This document shows, piece by piece, positions 12,278 through 24,235 of a stretch of DNA of 64,000 bases; positions within the stretch are counted from its first letter, which is position 1; the number at the start of each line of letters is the position of its first letter. The stretch is from Kudoa neothunni. Taxonomy: Eukaryota; Cnidaria. Position numbers and translations under genes: made by a program. The stretch lies in contig OZ199838.1 of NCBI GenBank assembly GCA_964304625.1, positions 4,216,001-4,280,000 of the forward strand, read 5' to 3'. Under the pieces are notes generated by a model, which ran no database searches, had not been told where the DNA came from, and saw nothing but the letters and a program-made list of their open reading frames with translations.

Positions 12278-14809
12278 TACTACGTTTTATTCCAACTGTA
12301 ATAATTAATTTTATCATATAATTGTGCATTATTTAAAACTTTGTTTTTATAACTTTGTTGAAGTTTTTAACACCAACTAATAATTTAAGAACAAAATTAA
12401 GTATACTACTGCTGTCGATTTAATGCGGGTTAATTTTTCAATGAAATCTATACAGATTAAGAAGTTGTATTTCTTAGTTTGAATATTTTTTCCATTAATT
12501 AGGACTCTACTTGAAACAAAATATTTTTTGTTTTACACCTAAAAATTTCAATAAATAATTGTTGTATTATTAAAAAAGTGTGAAACTGTATAAGTACTAC
12601 CTAAATGAGAAGTAATATTGGATAAGAAATTTGGTATGGTTTAATCTCGATACAAGATAAATATTCGATTATATACACCAGATAAATTTCAATTAAATGC
12701 AGATATTTTGTGCGAATAAGATCCAAATATTTCATGATACATAAGTCAGATTATGCCAATGATAAACGAGAAATACGCGCTAGCGGGAAGTGATTCACTG
12801 ATGACGTTTACACTGTTAAGTTTAATTTTCTCGTGTATTTTCACCTTTTCGTTTGATCAGTTTTATATATACGACCGACTAATTGAAATTCGATCAATTT
12901 GAATGGGAAAATATCCCGTTTCATCTTGTTATGCGTTAGCGTGAAAAAGGCATCATTTTTATGCATCAAGAGAATTGATTTAATTTTAATTTACAGTTTC
13001 TTATTTTACAAATTTCTATTGATTTATTAAATTAAGGTTTTTGAAAATAAAAAATTGATATAGATCAATTTTTCCTGGGGTCCCTGAGTGACCCCACTTC
13101 GGACCGCATGTGATTTTTTTGCACTCCGTGCAGGGAGGGTTAATACGTGCCTCTTGTTTTTTGAAAAAGCAGGAACTTGCTTTTCACGGGATAATGAACA
13201 AAAGTTATCATTAAATCGTTGCGATTATGTGGAGATTCTAAATTACACTGCTATGTTTGATGAAAAATTGGCACGGCGTCTCCAGAATTCTTCTGTTTTC
13301 TCTGGCCTTTCTAATTACACACAATGATTTGATTGAAGCTGTGGGTTTCGTCATAGAGAACAATATTAAAGATGAAATGAAACGAGCTCCATTCGTTGCT
13401 GTTGAAGTTGACGAGACGACGGATATCTCAGGAAAAGCTCAATGTGCAATAATATTCCAATATGTGGTAGAATCTGAGATAAAAGTTTTTGTTGGATTCA
13501 ACCTTCTCAATGACTGAAGAGCTGAAGGCGTTACACAGTGTATATTCACTTAATTAGAGAAATACAATTGTATTGACAAATTGGTAGCACAAACATATGA
13601 TGGAGCAGCGGTGATGGCATTTCATTTAAACGGAGTCCGAGTTAAAATGCGAGAAAAGGTTCCATCGGCATTGTTTACACATTGTTAAGCCCATAAATTG
13701 AATTTGGTTTTGTCGCAATCAGCAGAATTTATCCCAGAATGCTCTTCATTTTTTATGGCCAGCGAAGGACTTTCATCTTTTTTCAAACATTCAACAATGC
13801 GAACACAATTCTTTTGTGGAATTGTAAGAAAACGCATCCCCCGGTCATTTCCTACGAGATGGAGCTCAAACACAAAATTAATTCAAATTATTTTAAATTA
13901 TCGTGATGCTCTCTGTGAGTTATATCAAAAAATAACACTCGAGCCATTGTTGTGGGATTCTGATACTATTGTAAAAAGTCAAGGATTCTACGACTGGCTC
14001 ATAGGAGAAAAAACATTTTTTTAATGGTTTACAACAAGATATTTACCAAAACCGATAATCTATTCAATGTTCCGCAGACAAAACTCGTCGATATAAAATA
14101 CTGTATAAAAGAAATTGACGATACCATAAATTTTCTGTAAGATCTTAAAAATAATTTTGAGGAATTCTATGTGTATTTTGAAGAACTACGCAATAAAAAA
14201 AATCAAATGAAACAAAAATGTCGTCATGGAAGTTCTAAAGATGGAAGAAACGAGCTGTTCAACAAAATATTATCAACTATAATAGAAAGTATAAAGCTAA
14301 GATTCAAGGGAATCGGCACTTTGAATTTTATCTGTCTGCTGGATGGTAGTGAACATCAAAATTTGTGGAAGGAAATCAATGAGGAGGCTTTTGATTGTTT
14401 AATGAAAAATTATGACGATTTTTTTGATGATTTTAGATTAAAATGTGATTTGGCTGAAATAAAAAATTCATAACTACTCCAAAACCTCACCATTAAAGAG
14501 CTTCTTCGATGTATTGTGGAAAATTAATTGGAACGAACGTTTCCTTAAGTTGTTAGATTGCTCCAACTAATAATGACGATCCCTGCAACGTATTGCTCAG
14601 TGGGAAAATCATTTTCAACGTTAAAAAGAATCAAGGTACATACACGTAATAAAATTGGAAACCAACGACTTTTATTTCTTGCTCTTATATCTATTGAAAA
14701 GGAACGATTAAAGATATTGCAGGATGATCCCACCTTCAACTTCTACGAGAAAGTGATAGATATTTTTGCTACCATGAAAGAAAGAAGGATGGATTTTATT
14801 TATAAATAA

Positions 14810-15277
14810 AATTTTAAGTTATTAATTTTTCAATATTTTTGTGATTTTGAATTTTGGGACCCTTATTGTTTTCTTATGAATGATAATTCTTCAAATTGTT
14901 AATTACGAATTAAGGTCTTTAGTTTAAATTTGTTATAACATTTTCTATATAATAGAGCAAATGGAATGATCAAATCTTATTTTACATTGTGATCATTGTT
15001 AATAATGAATCGTTATAGATGTTTTAGATAATATAATTCGATGAAATAATATTTTTTCCAAATATTGAATTTTATTGATCATTTTTTTATTTATGTATAT
15101 TTAGAATTTGATTCATCTTTAAATATTATTGTTACGATTAAATTCGTAAATATTTCGAGGTGAAGACGAATTAGCCTAGGTAAATTTTCTAATGGTATTT
15201 TTCTACCCAGAGGTTTAATTAAAATAATTCATGAAAACAATGTTTCGGATTTAAAAAATAGATATCAGATTTTTTAA
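14810..15277. other. intergenic, nothing identified
   Basis: AT-rich 3' flank of the hAT remnant. No hAT terminal repeat was recognised. Confidence 0.3.
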
Positions 15278-15286
15278 TAGAATCAA

Positions 15287-18200
15287 GGCAGTGTCTATTT
15301 TGCTGGACGCACTTTTTCTCTTAAAATAATAATCAATCGCTACAATTTTTTCTAAAAAACATCTTTTATAAATGCAGAATATATATTTAGTTTCATTAAT
15401 TCAAGGACGAATTTTTACATAGCTAATTTGTATCCATAATATCCAATTGAAAACACAGTAAAGTAAAATTATTTGGCCAATTCGTATTTTGAATTTTTAT
15501 AATTAGATAAATATTTTTAGCAGATGATTGATACACCACTAAACTTTAATAAAATGTTTAATATTCTATTTTTAAATAATAAATATGTGAAATTATCTTG
15601 TATTGCAACGCCAAATAATTGGGACTGTTTAACTTCCACATAAAATTATATTTGAATACTATACAGCGATACTGTTGTTATTATTACTATCATCATTTTC
15701 TTTTTTTCTCAAACCCATAACTGTTTGTAATACACCTTTTGGTCTACCTCTCAATTTCACTACTGTTGGCAGTTTAATTCTTATAATTTTATGAATTTAG
15801 CAAAATGGACAAAAGATACACACCTTTAAAGATGGATTTTTAGTTGTGGTATTATCTACAATATTCAGAATCTCTATATCAGTTATTGATGATGGGACAT
15901 TATCATTAACTGCTTCTAGTATATCCTCATTATCTATTCGTGATTCCTCAGTAGCTAAACACAAAATAAAAATTTTACTAAAGACACTATCATTACATGT
16001 TACATGTTGGGATTGAAATCTTTTGATTGTTTTCGATGACAGATTCAGACATTAACTTGAACGAAATCAAGTTGATATATGGATAGTGGAAAAAATAGTC
16101 ACCTTATCCAGAGAATCCCCATTGGAAATAAGAGACTTTAATTCACCTAAAATCTTGTTTAATTAATCATATTGACTCCCTCTTTTTCGGACCCTAGCGA
16201 AGCTACTTTCTTACAAAGAATTTCTAGCTCCCCGTATCACTTAAAAGCAGAATTCGGAACGGGGCACTGACTCGAAATGTCTGTAATACTTGGTTGCACA
16301 CAACACTGAGGATTTTGAAGATCTATATTTTTTGTCATTTGAATAAATGATAGGTAATAATTCTTGTGCCACCTTTTATTACAAATTTTCTCTTCATATA
16401 AATTCACGTTCATTTTTTTTCTAGCATAAATATGTCTACATAGTAATTCCATACTTAAGTAGAAAAAACATGTACAACTATTGGGATCAGGATTGGCATA
16501 GGGTTCGATATGATTATTTATTTCATCCCGCATAATATTATTAGCATATGAAGTTAACAATGTTTTATATCGTTCGTTAATGTCTGAATTTAATTTCTCA
16601 ACAGTTTGGGTTGTCCACTCTCTAACTGCTTTACTCTCACGCTCAGTCCTCATACTTGATAAATAAATAAGCAGATCGCTGAAAAAGACTTCAATTGTTG
16701 AGAATTTTTTTATGATTTGTTTAATTTTGGAATTTATGCATTCTAACCTATTATTAGTACTGTTTAAAAAAGTACCCTTTAGGTTCATGTATGCCGGGCA
16801 CCATTTATGTTTGATTGGATCCCAAGATTTATTATAATAAGTAATGATTTTTTGTTACATGTCTTATTTAACAATTCATGGTAATTTTCATAAATTTTTG
16901 GATCATCGGTATAACAAAGCTTTTGGATCAACTCTAAGGCAGTTTTTCTTTCAGCTTTGTTTATTCCCATTCTTAATGTAGAGATTTCTCTCCCAAATGC
17001 TCTTATGATATGGTACAGGCATAAGTTTATACTTACGTTAGGAAATACAGATCTTATAGAGTTTCTTTCAATCACGTCTTTATCCGTAATGGAACAAACT
17101 GTTTTGGTTGACATTTCCTCATTATGTTATAGTAGAGATTGACATAACCTGGTAAAAGTCACGGTACTCTCCTCAGATAAAAGAGCAAAAGCTCCTATTT
17201 GACTTTACCCAAAGAAATCAATAAACAGACATATGTACAATGGCATACGATTATTAGTTATTTTATAAGTGGTATCCATAAATACTAGTTCGGGAAATTT
17301 TTTAATTTTTCATATAATGGTCTTGGAAAAATATTCCAGTCATTTCATTGAAATTATTGTGCAATATTTCGATAGTTGCATTTGGTTGGGAATTTTTTAT
17401 TGAATTAAACAATTCCGAAATATCCGACGAAACATTTTTTTTAGTGTTTGGATATAATTATGGATTTGCTTCAACGAGACCTTTTTTTGTGATTGGTTCA
17501 TGATTTCTACTTGTACTATTTTTAAATTTCCATCATAAAAATGAACATTTTTTATAAGATTCTTGCTTTCTTCATCTAATTTTCTATTCATTGGAAAAAA
17601 TCCCTAAAATGCTCATTTCTGTTGCAGCTATAAGATCCAATTTTCTAATAACTAACTTAAACGCTAAGAAAGGCTCCACTAGGTAATGACAACAACACAA
17701 CACTATCCGAGAATTCCGGCCGCCTAACGGCAACGTATATTTGTTATTATGTAACAAAGGATTAATAATGTTAATCCATGTTACACTAACATGTTCATGT
17801 TTTTAGGAACTCGCAGTGTAATGAAGAAATTGATGCCGCTTTTACAGCCGTTGACTTTTCTCTTCCCAGCACTTTTAGATTGTATCTGAGTTCAAATTAA
17901 TTACATCAATATGTATATAGATAATTACATTTTTACCACCATGAACACAACAAAAAGTGGCTTCATAATAAAAAAGATCAGAGTTTATGTCTCTATCAAA
18001 TTTTTTAGGGCAATTGAGATTTTTCTAGAGTGTGACGGATTTGCATATGTTATTTAACATATGCAGCATAATAAACAATAGATTATCCCTTTAAGCGGTA
18101 TTTATCTGGTATCATTATAAACAGTGTGTTTTTCTACAGCGCTACATTAAATTAATAACAAGAGTCTCGGATCCAGTATCAAAAGTTGTTCCGCTTTGAG

Positions 18201-18623
18201 TACTTATCCATGAATTCTTTAGTCTTTTCAGTTTGTAAATGCATTTCCGACCTTAGGTTCAGATGTCATATCCTGAATTAGTAGTGTTTGATCAGACTCT
18301 CCTTCCATAGTGATTCTACTCGCGATTATCAACGTTACAACCGCACGCAAGAGGGTATTTTACTCGTATAGGGTGCAGTAACACATAAAATTAGATCAAA
18401 TACGAAAATATTATGGATTTATAAAAAATTTAATGTCATTATAATGATACTTATGAATGAGTTTAAAATATCCTCGATATATTTTGATGCCTAATTGTTA
18501 ACTAAAAGATAAATGAAACTAAATTTATATTCTGCATTTATAAACAATATTTGTTAATAAAAATTGTAGCGATTAAATTATTAATTTAGGAGAAAAAGCG
18601 CGTCCGGCAAAGTAGACACAACC
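15287..18623 (-). mobile_element. MULE-2: Mutator-like transposon
   Basis: Inverted repeats of about 115 bp at 15287-15400 and 18510-18623 begin GGCAGTGTCTATTTTGC and GGTTGTGTCTACTTTGC. A 9-bp direct duplication TAGAATCAA flanks them (15278-15286 and 18624-18632). The outermost GGYAGTGTCT resembles the end of MULE-1 (GGTAGTGTCTC), so the two belong to related families, but the inner repeat sequences differ. It carries a minus-strand transposase remnant with SWIM finger. Divergence between its two ends is higher than in MULE-1, suggesting an older insertion. Confidence 0.9.
15659..17591 (-). pseudogene. MULE-2 transposase with SWIM zinc finger (ZSWIM3-like), intron-bearing
   Basis: In minus-strand order: an N-terminal piece (17591-17397); the first catalytic block FMDTTYKITNNRMPLY near 17285; the second block SITDKDVIERN and INLCLYHIIRAFGREI (17114-16785); NSTNNRLECINSKI; then a SWIM zinc finger CTCFFYLSMELLCRH. 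Two C-terminal pieces follow: an acidic segment (about 15955-15824) and IKLPTVVKLRGRPKGVLQTV ending at 15659. A 44-nt GT-AG intron lies between these last two, and another is likely upstream of 15955. Frame breaks near 16785 and 17200 leave it non-functional, although all catalytic blocks can still be read. The RGRPKG tail is typical of ZSWIM-type MULE proteins. Confidence 0.78.
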
Positions 18624-18803
18624 TAGAATCAAAGATGAGGACCTCATATTGCATCACTTACCTCATTTATTTTAAAATAATTTAGTTTAAGAATTTACAA
18701 AAAGTTAACTAAAATTTTTTGTACGGCTTCAAAACTCACGGTAATTTAATAACGAGGTAAAATCGTTGAGTGCTTACCTCAAGCAAATATTCACGCCGCG
18801 TGC

Positions 18804-18839
18804 CTGATATACATGTACATGTACATATATATATATATA
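18804..18839. repeat. short AT/GTAC-rich simple repeat
   Basis: A run of ACATGTACATGT followed by ATATATATATAT. No further structure. Confidence 0.6.
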
Positions 18840-18907
18840 GATTTTCATATAATGGCCATTGCTTTTTGCATTTTTATGATATTAACCATCAATAAAAATT
18901 AGCGATA

Positions 18908-19063
18908 TCGACTTCAAAGTACGTCATACTACCTAATTATCTCATCATTATCCGTGTCACGCCAATACTTAGGATTTTCAACGTCCCACGAAAGTGGGTC
19001 ATTAAACGTTCAAAAATTTCTGTCCCACAAAAATTTTTTTACGCCACTCATTGGGAAACATTG
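18908..19063 (-). repeat. truncated copy of the hAT-type MITE seen at 61382-62024
   Basis: About 155 bp match the first part of the MITE at 61382-62024 in inverted orientation. Shared words include CATTAAACGTTCAAAAATTT, AATTATCTCA and the terminal GGGAAACA. The end at 19063 reads inward CAATGTTTCCCA, against CAGTGTTTCCCA in the other copy. The opposite end was not found, so this copy is truncated. Confidence 0.65.
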
Positions 19064-20849
19064 TTATAAATAGATTTTAAGAATTATTTTTGAACTTTTT
19101 AATTACAAACTTCTCGTGCGCGCTTTGAATGATTTATATCGCCAGAGAAATCTTTGTCGAGATTTTTACTTTTCTAAAAAATATGCTATTAATGCTCAAG
19201 GATTCAATTCAACTAATGATTACCCAAATGAATTGAATGATTAAGATTAGTGCACATACCTGCCACATCACCGAAAAAGGGGAAAACAAAGTATATTTAT
19301 ATGAGTCTCACAGTTAAGCAGTATAGGTGCGATAAATTTAACAAACGGTAAGAAGAAAAGGTACTATAACTTCGCAAAAATAAGACTTGATAGATTATCT
19401 ATATCACAGCTGCATTTCGCAATATTTTGGAGTTTAGGTGAAGACGGAGTAAAAATAAAATAGCTTAAAAATCAAATAATAGATGAAAAAAATTATAAAT
19501 ATTGTATTTGGACGGAATGTTTAATCAAAAAAACTAATTGTCGCTAATACTTGCCAATTATCTGTGGTTAATAAAGCGACAAATTCAATTTGAAGTTAAA
19601 AAAGAAACTAACAATTGAATCTTTATTAATAATATAATTAGTCTGTTATAATGACCTTTTAGTCTTTCTATTAGAGTTTACCTGATAATTATCAGCATCA
19701 AAAACCTTTCGTCATCGATCGGATTTTTGAATTTTCGTCGCGCCGTGTAGGATGTTCGGATCACTGGTTACCTATTGTAATTGAGTTACCTCTATTAATT
19801 TGTGTTTGAATTCTTATTATTAATTATTTTAGTAGTTATGTATATGCGTTAACACACAAACGATTGGATATCCACATCTAATTATTCTCATATGCATTGT
19901 GGACAGTAATCATGTAGAGTAATCCATTATTTAACATTGGCAGCTGAACCGTTAAAGCATTTAAGGATTACGCGTGAGTGGGCAGCATCTGCCAGTCCAA
20001 TGTTTCATATAGGCTGGTTTGACAAGCTTGTTTGTCTGATGACTACATGGTATGCTATGATCATTATACTATGTATCTGTGTTTTCAGAATTTTATATGT
20101 ACTGTCCACAACCAAAGATTTATAAAGTCACCTCAAGCTGTTCTTATAGAACCACACCTTTAAACTTTTTCCGAATTGATTTCGAGTAAGTTTGTTTTGA
20201 GTGCAACGCGCCCTCACCTAATGATAGTGTACAATCAATTAACTTGCATGATACAGAATAATAAGTCGCATGTTCTGCAGCATTGGTTCACCCACAAACA
20301 TTCAATATATTACTTCAATGACGTGACTTTCAGCTCGAATTGTTAATGTTTTTTCCGCGAAAGAGAAGGTTTGGCGAAATGGTATATTTACTATTGCATT
20401 CATCATAGTTTTTAATAATTACTTCTTTCCTTTGGTGAACAAATATTCATAGTAATTGTGACCTAATTTCCATCCAATTGTCTCTAAAAATTTTAATTAG
20501 AAATTTTGTGTTGCTCCAAATTTGTTAATTGATTGTAATTTGTGGTTAAAACAAATATGTGAGATTGATAGAGATTATTTGTGTTGGATTGGTAATGCGT
20601 TTTTAGCTCTTTTAAAGTATTACTTTTTCATGTTCATTTCTGTTTTTTTTGTTTACTTGAAGTTTCATAAAACCATCGAACATTCAAAGACGTCCCTATA
20701 CCTTTTTCAATTAAAAGAACAGCTAAAAATTCAACTTTGAAAGATTTCAACAGTGTTATTCATGTGACTCGGTGTACAGTTTCATTTTTTAGCTAATTCT
20801 TTAATAATAGTTTCTTGTAATTTTGACAAACTTATTAAAATTATTGTTG
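19064..20849. other. intergenic, nothing identified
   Basis: Only short ORFs. The one at 19937-20125 encodes a single hydrophobic stretch, but no family match was recognised, so no gene is called. Confidence 0.3.
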
Positions 20850-20858
20850 GCCCTATTT

Positions 20859-22352
20859 CACCTTCCGATTTTTCGCCGGTACCGAAATGTCTGACATATC
20901 TGTGATTTTATCAAAAAGGAATAAAGAAATGATTTTATATATAATTATGATTCATGAACAAAAAAGGGACTTAGTTGGAGATGTCGTAACCGAGGATGTT
21001 GCGGTAGAATATATACATGTATTGAGAAAAAAACGTGATTGATGAGATTGATCACACTCACGAAAATAATAATGAGATTACCAATTTGAAAATTCGCGAA
21101 AAGATCAGACATCAAGCAATTACTACTCCATTACCACCTTCTGATATCATCATCAAGGCCTTCGAAAATGAAAACCTGGATGAGATTAAAATGATCAACA
21201 AATACGAAAGTGTCTCCTATTCAATAACTAAAATTAGGCGGCAAATGGGTATTAAGCCTATCTCTAAATATGACGATATTCCAGAAAATTTAAAGAAAAC
21301 ACTCTGTGGTCAGCAGTTTTTGCATTTCGATAGTGGTATTGGTTCTACTGATAGAATCTTAGTATTTTACCATCCTAAAATAATCGAAATTTTGAATAAA
21401 TCTTTGGTATGGTATGGTGATGGTACTTTTTGGATTGTGTCCCGAGACTTTTACCAACTTTTTACATTACACACACAAATAGGAGCACATGTATCACCGA
21501 TAGTTTTTTGCTTGATGCAAAACAAAAAATATGAAACATATTCTACTTTTTTCAAAAGGATTTATGATAAAGTTGGTCCCTATGAACCCAAATATTTTTT
21601 CTGTGATTTTGAAGTAGCAATTAGGAAATCGTTTAATGAGGTTTTTAAGAAAACTGAAATTAAGCACTGCCATTTCCACTTCGCCCAAACAATATGGAGA
21701 AAAATACAAAATGTAGACCTGGCAAGTCATTATAAGCAATCGAAGATCCTAAATCCTACATAAAATCAATAATATTATTATGTTACGTTCCAGAATGTGA
21801 TGTCGTCAGGATGTACGAACTCTTAAAGGATACATTCAAGAATAAACTGTGGTATTAAAATTGATGAATTCGAAAAATTTTTAGAAAAGGAGTATATTTA
21901 CAAAAAAATTAATACAAGCACTGGATTGGTATCATACACGAAATTTTGGTCTGTACATGACCCTGTTCTTGGGGGGTATGGTTCCACAAATAATGCACTA
22001 AAAGCTTGGCACGGTTCTTTGAAAAGAAAGACTCACTCAGCACATCCTAATCTAGGGAAATTCATAACGCTATTACAAAAAAAGTGAGAAAAACGCAAAT
22101 AAAAACAAATAATCCAAGAAGTATCACAAATTTATCGACTAGAAAATGTCTAATAAGCGAAATTGTCAGAAATTACAACTTATATGATGGGCTTTCATAT
22201 CTTGAAAGTTTAAGCATGTATTTTGGATTTAATTTTGACCAATAAATATCAATTTAATATTGATACTTCTTTTAAAACTATTATTTTCCTCTATTACAGT
22301 CTACTTTTTGTGGCATGCGTGCGCACTTTTGCCGGCGAAAAAACGGATAGCC
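20859..22352 (+). mobile_element. MULE-3: Mutator-like transposon with short ends
   Basis: A 1.5-kb unit whose ends share CCG-TTTTTTCGCCGG within about 21 bp as inverted repeats (20859-20881 and 22330-22352). The flanks GCCCTATTT (20850-20858) and GTCCTATTT (22353-22361) look like a 9-bp target duplication with one mismatch. It carries a MULE transposase of a different subfamily from MULE-1 and -2. The boundaries are less certain because the repeats are short. Confidence 0.6.
21035..22245 (+). pseudogene. MULE transposase (non-ZSWIM subfamily)
   Basis: A 242-codon segment contains DGTFWIVSRDFYQLFTLH (first catalytic Asp), FFCDFEVAIRKSF (second Asp) and KHCHFHFAQTIWR (the C..H block). After a frame break near 21763 the reading resumes with TNNALKAWHGSLKRK and HPNLGKF, the conserved third block, where the usual E/S reads as K. 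A last break at about 22085 is followed by the normal C-terminus and a stop at 22243-22245. Order and spacing are complete, with two or three small indels, so this is a nearly full-length but inactive copy. The transposase may start in the poorly conserved stretch upstream of 21035. Confidence 0.8.
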
Positions 22353-22511
22353 GTCCTATTTAATGATATTTTTTGTTTAATTATAAACAATTCCTTCATA
22401 AGTTCTTTTGCCTAATATGTCATTCTATTTTATTATTTGATGAATAGCAGATTTATATGGTTTATCCGTTCATATGTCCTTAATAATGATTTTATTATGA
22501 TCCTTATTTTA

Positions 22512-22600
22512 TTTATTACTAGGGCAAAAGCCCTGCTTCACTTGAGCTTTCTTGCCCAACCCAAGTAGGTTAAAGCCTTGAGTAGGCCAAGGTCATCTTA
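22512..22600 (+). repeat. direct repeat unit, copy 1
   Basis: An 89-bp segment starting TACTAGGGCAAAAGCCC and containing GAGTAGGCCAAGGTCAT. It recurs 266 bp downstream (22778-22868) with about 75-80% identity by eye. The words GGGCAAAAGCCC and TTCTTGCCC look like a small interspersed repeat head, but the family was not identified. Confidence 0.6.
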
Positions 22601-22777
22601 AATTCGAACTAAATTAAGAGTATTTGGATAAATAGTACACCGATTACACAAATAAAGGTTGATTTATTCAACTATTAACACTAAAACCCAGCGTTGCTCA
22701 GGTTGTAAGCAAATTTATTAAAACGCCTGCAAATAAATTTTCACGATATTGAATTAAAAAATATTTTATTTATATAC

Positions 22778-22868
22778 TAGCGCAAAAACCCCTCTTCGCT
22801 TGGGTTTCCTTGCCCGACCACGCTGACTAAAGCTGTGAGTAGGCCAAGGTCATTTTATGTTAAGATTT
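22778..22868 (+). repeat. direct repeat unit, copy 2
   Basis: Second copy of the unit at 22512-22600, starting TACTAGCGCAAAAACCCC and ending GAGTAGGCCAAGGTCATT. Confidence 0.6.
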
Positions 22869-23460
22869 AATTATAATTATTTTATTGTCCTTTCTGTAAC
22901 AGTCTTGATCGAAATAAACAGCAATAACCCGATCACCTTCACTTTATTTTCATTTAGAAATCATAAGCTCTTACAACTCGTGGCGTATTAATCACTTTAA
23001 CGAACCCGTCGATGAGCTAACTAGTCTAAAAGTTTGTTAACAATGTTACATTAAATTATAACGTGCTAAAATTATTATATGTTTATTTAAAAAACATTAA
23101 AAACTTTTTAACTTTAACCAAACGTGGAAAGTAAATAATTTATTCACGCGTATTAATCTCCCGTTTAAACAATAAATGTTCGTGTGCACCGAAACCCCGC
23201 CTACGCAAGAACCAGTGTTGTAATTCGTCTTAAGTACGTTCAAAAGTAGAAAAGAATGAAATTTCAAAGTTTCAGTTGTATTTAAATACAGAAAATTAAA
23301 ATCATCTACCCATATCATTGAGCGTTATAACAAATCATGTGCAGCGCTGATCTGTTTGAAAAAAGTTTACACTACAAATTAACCACTTTATTAGAAAGTA
23401 GACAATCCCGTTGTATTTTTGTAGTTAATTTTGGATTTTTTAAAGTATAAAAAGAAACTC

Positions 23461-23540
23461 AAATAGTCTAAAAAGTTTCTGTATAAGGAGAAGATTTGTG
23501 CGTACACACACAGACATGACTACTTTGTATATTAGGATAG
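23461..23540 (+). repeat. retroposon-like tail, copy 1
   Basis: Ends in an ACACACACAGACA tract followed by ACTACTTTGTATATTAGGATAGAT. A related tail occurs at 24005-24112. Such tails are typical of the 3' ends of SINE/LINE families, but no coding part is attached. Confidence 0.45.
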
Positions 23541-23590
23541 ATATTATAAAACCAAAAATAGAAAAATTTAGATTCTGAAAACTATATTAA

Positions 23591-23836
23591 CCCTCAAAGG
23601 ATAACCTTTGGCTCCATGTGCCCACCTTTCTATTCTTTTGTTTATAAATTTCGTTGTTTAGCATGTTATATTTTGTGCATATTCGTCAGGATTTCATCTA
23701 CATTAAAAAAAGCATATCTACCGACCGACATAATAAAATTAGATAAAGGTTTGGCGAAATTACACAAAATATTCCAGGTGTTATAACAAAATAATAAGAA
23801 GGTGGATGCGCGAATCCAATGGTTAGCCGTTAAGGG
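23591..23836. mobile_element. piggyBac-type MITE
   Basis: A 246-bp unit flanked by TTAA (23587-23590 and 23837-23840). Its inverted ends are about 50 bp: the left begins CCCTCAAAGGATAACCTTTGG, and the right, read inward, CCCTTAACGGCTAACCATTGG; both continue to a CCACCTT word. There is no ORF. TTAA duplications and CCCT ends mark it as a non-autonomous relative of the piggyBac elements in this window. Confidence 0.8.
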
Positions 23837-24004
23837 TTAATCGATTAACAGTTTCCGATTGTTGATTAGGTGAATAGATTAACCATAGATAATCCGGTTA
23901 TTGCGTAAGTTAATCTGCTCTCAAAATGTATACATCTAAAATAACCACTAATTTAATGAATATTATAATTATTTTATTTTTTAAATCCTAAATACATTTT
24001 TATA

Positions 24005-24112
24005 AGTATCACCAGCTGGAAAAAAGTTTAAAAAAGTCTTTGTATAATAATATAATTTACACTCACACACAAGGAAACTACTACTTTATATATTAGGAGA
24101 TAGATATAGATA
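24005..24112 (+). repeat. retroposon-like tail, copy 2
   Basis: Resembles 23461-23540: AAAAAAGTCTTTGTATAA, a CACTCACACACA tract, then ACTACTTTATATATTAGGAG. It abuts the left edge of the Asn-rich LINE-like fragment. Confidence 0.45.
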
Positions 24113-24235
24113 ACTAATTGACGGAGGTGGAGATGTGCTGCTATTACTTTCCCTAGTATAGTTAATGGTATTAATACGCAATGGATTTGATTTATTATTC
24201 TTAGCTGAAGTATTAATTTTAGTTTGCGATTCATT

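Larger units (their letters stand above)
8113..13139 (+). mobile_element. piggyBac element A, interrupted by a Tigger element
   Basis: The ends are imperfect inverted repeats flanked by TTAA (8109-8112 and 13140-13143). Both ends share GTCACTCAGGGACCCC; the right end also has a short insertion (TGCACGGAGTGC) missing on the left. Terminal bases are CCCTGCCTG on the left and CCCTCCCTG on the right read inward. The element encodes the transposase remnant at 8599-10290 and was later entered by a 2-kb Tigger copy, so its own length was about 3.0 kb. It lies inside the hAT gene. Confidence 0.85.
8050..14809 (+). pseudogene. hAT transposase (DUF4371/ZMYM1-like) split by a piggyBac insertion
   Basis: Left piece about 8050-8112, right piece 13144-14809. 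If the piggyBac element and one TTAA are left out, reading continues across the junction as LKNRSI followed by LIRASCFLKKQELAFHG, the family motif ahead of the RNase H-like core. The right piece then gives VEVDETTDISGKAQ (first catalytic Asp), SFPTRWSSN, and the C-terminal dimerisation block with CSVGKSFSTLKRIK up to the stop near 14807. It is broken by several stops and frameshifts (for example after 13517 and 13690). The N-terminal BED/TTF finger and the terminal repeats were not found. It is an older layer than the piggyBac inside it. Confidence 0.75.

Noticed and set aside
15287-15400. MULE-2 inverted repeats considered as a CRISPR or tandem array
   Set aside because: Only two copies, inverted, each next to a 9-bp direct duplication; they are transposon ends.
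19937-20125. 62-codon ORF with a hydrophobic stretch
   Set aside because: No family resemblance, and one transmembrane-like run is common by chance in AT-rich DNA.
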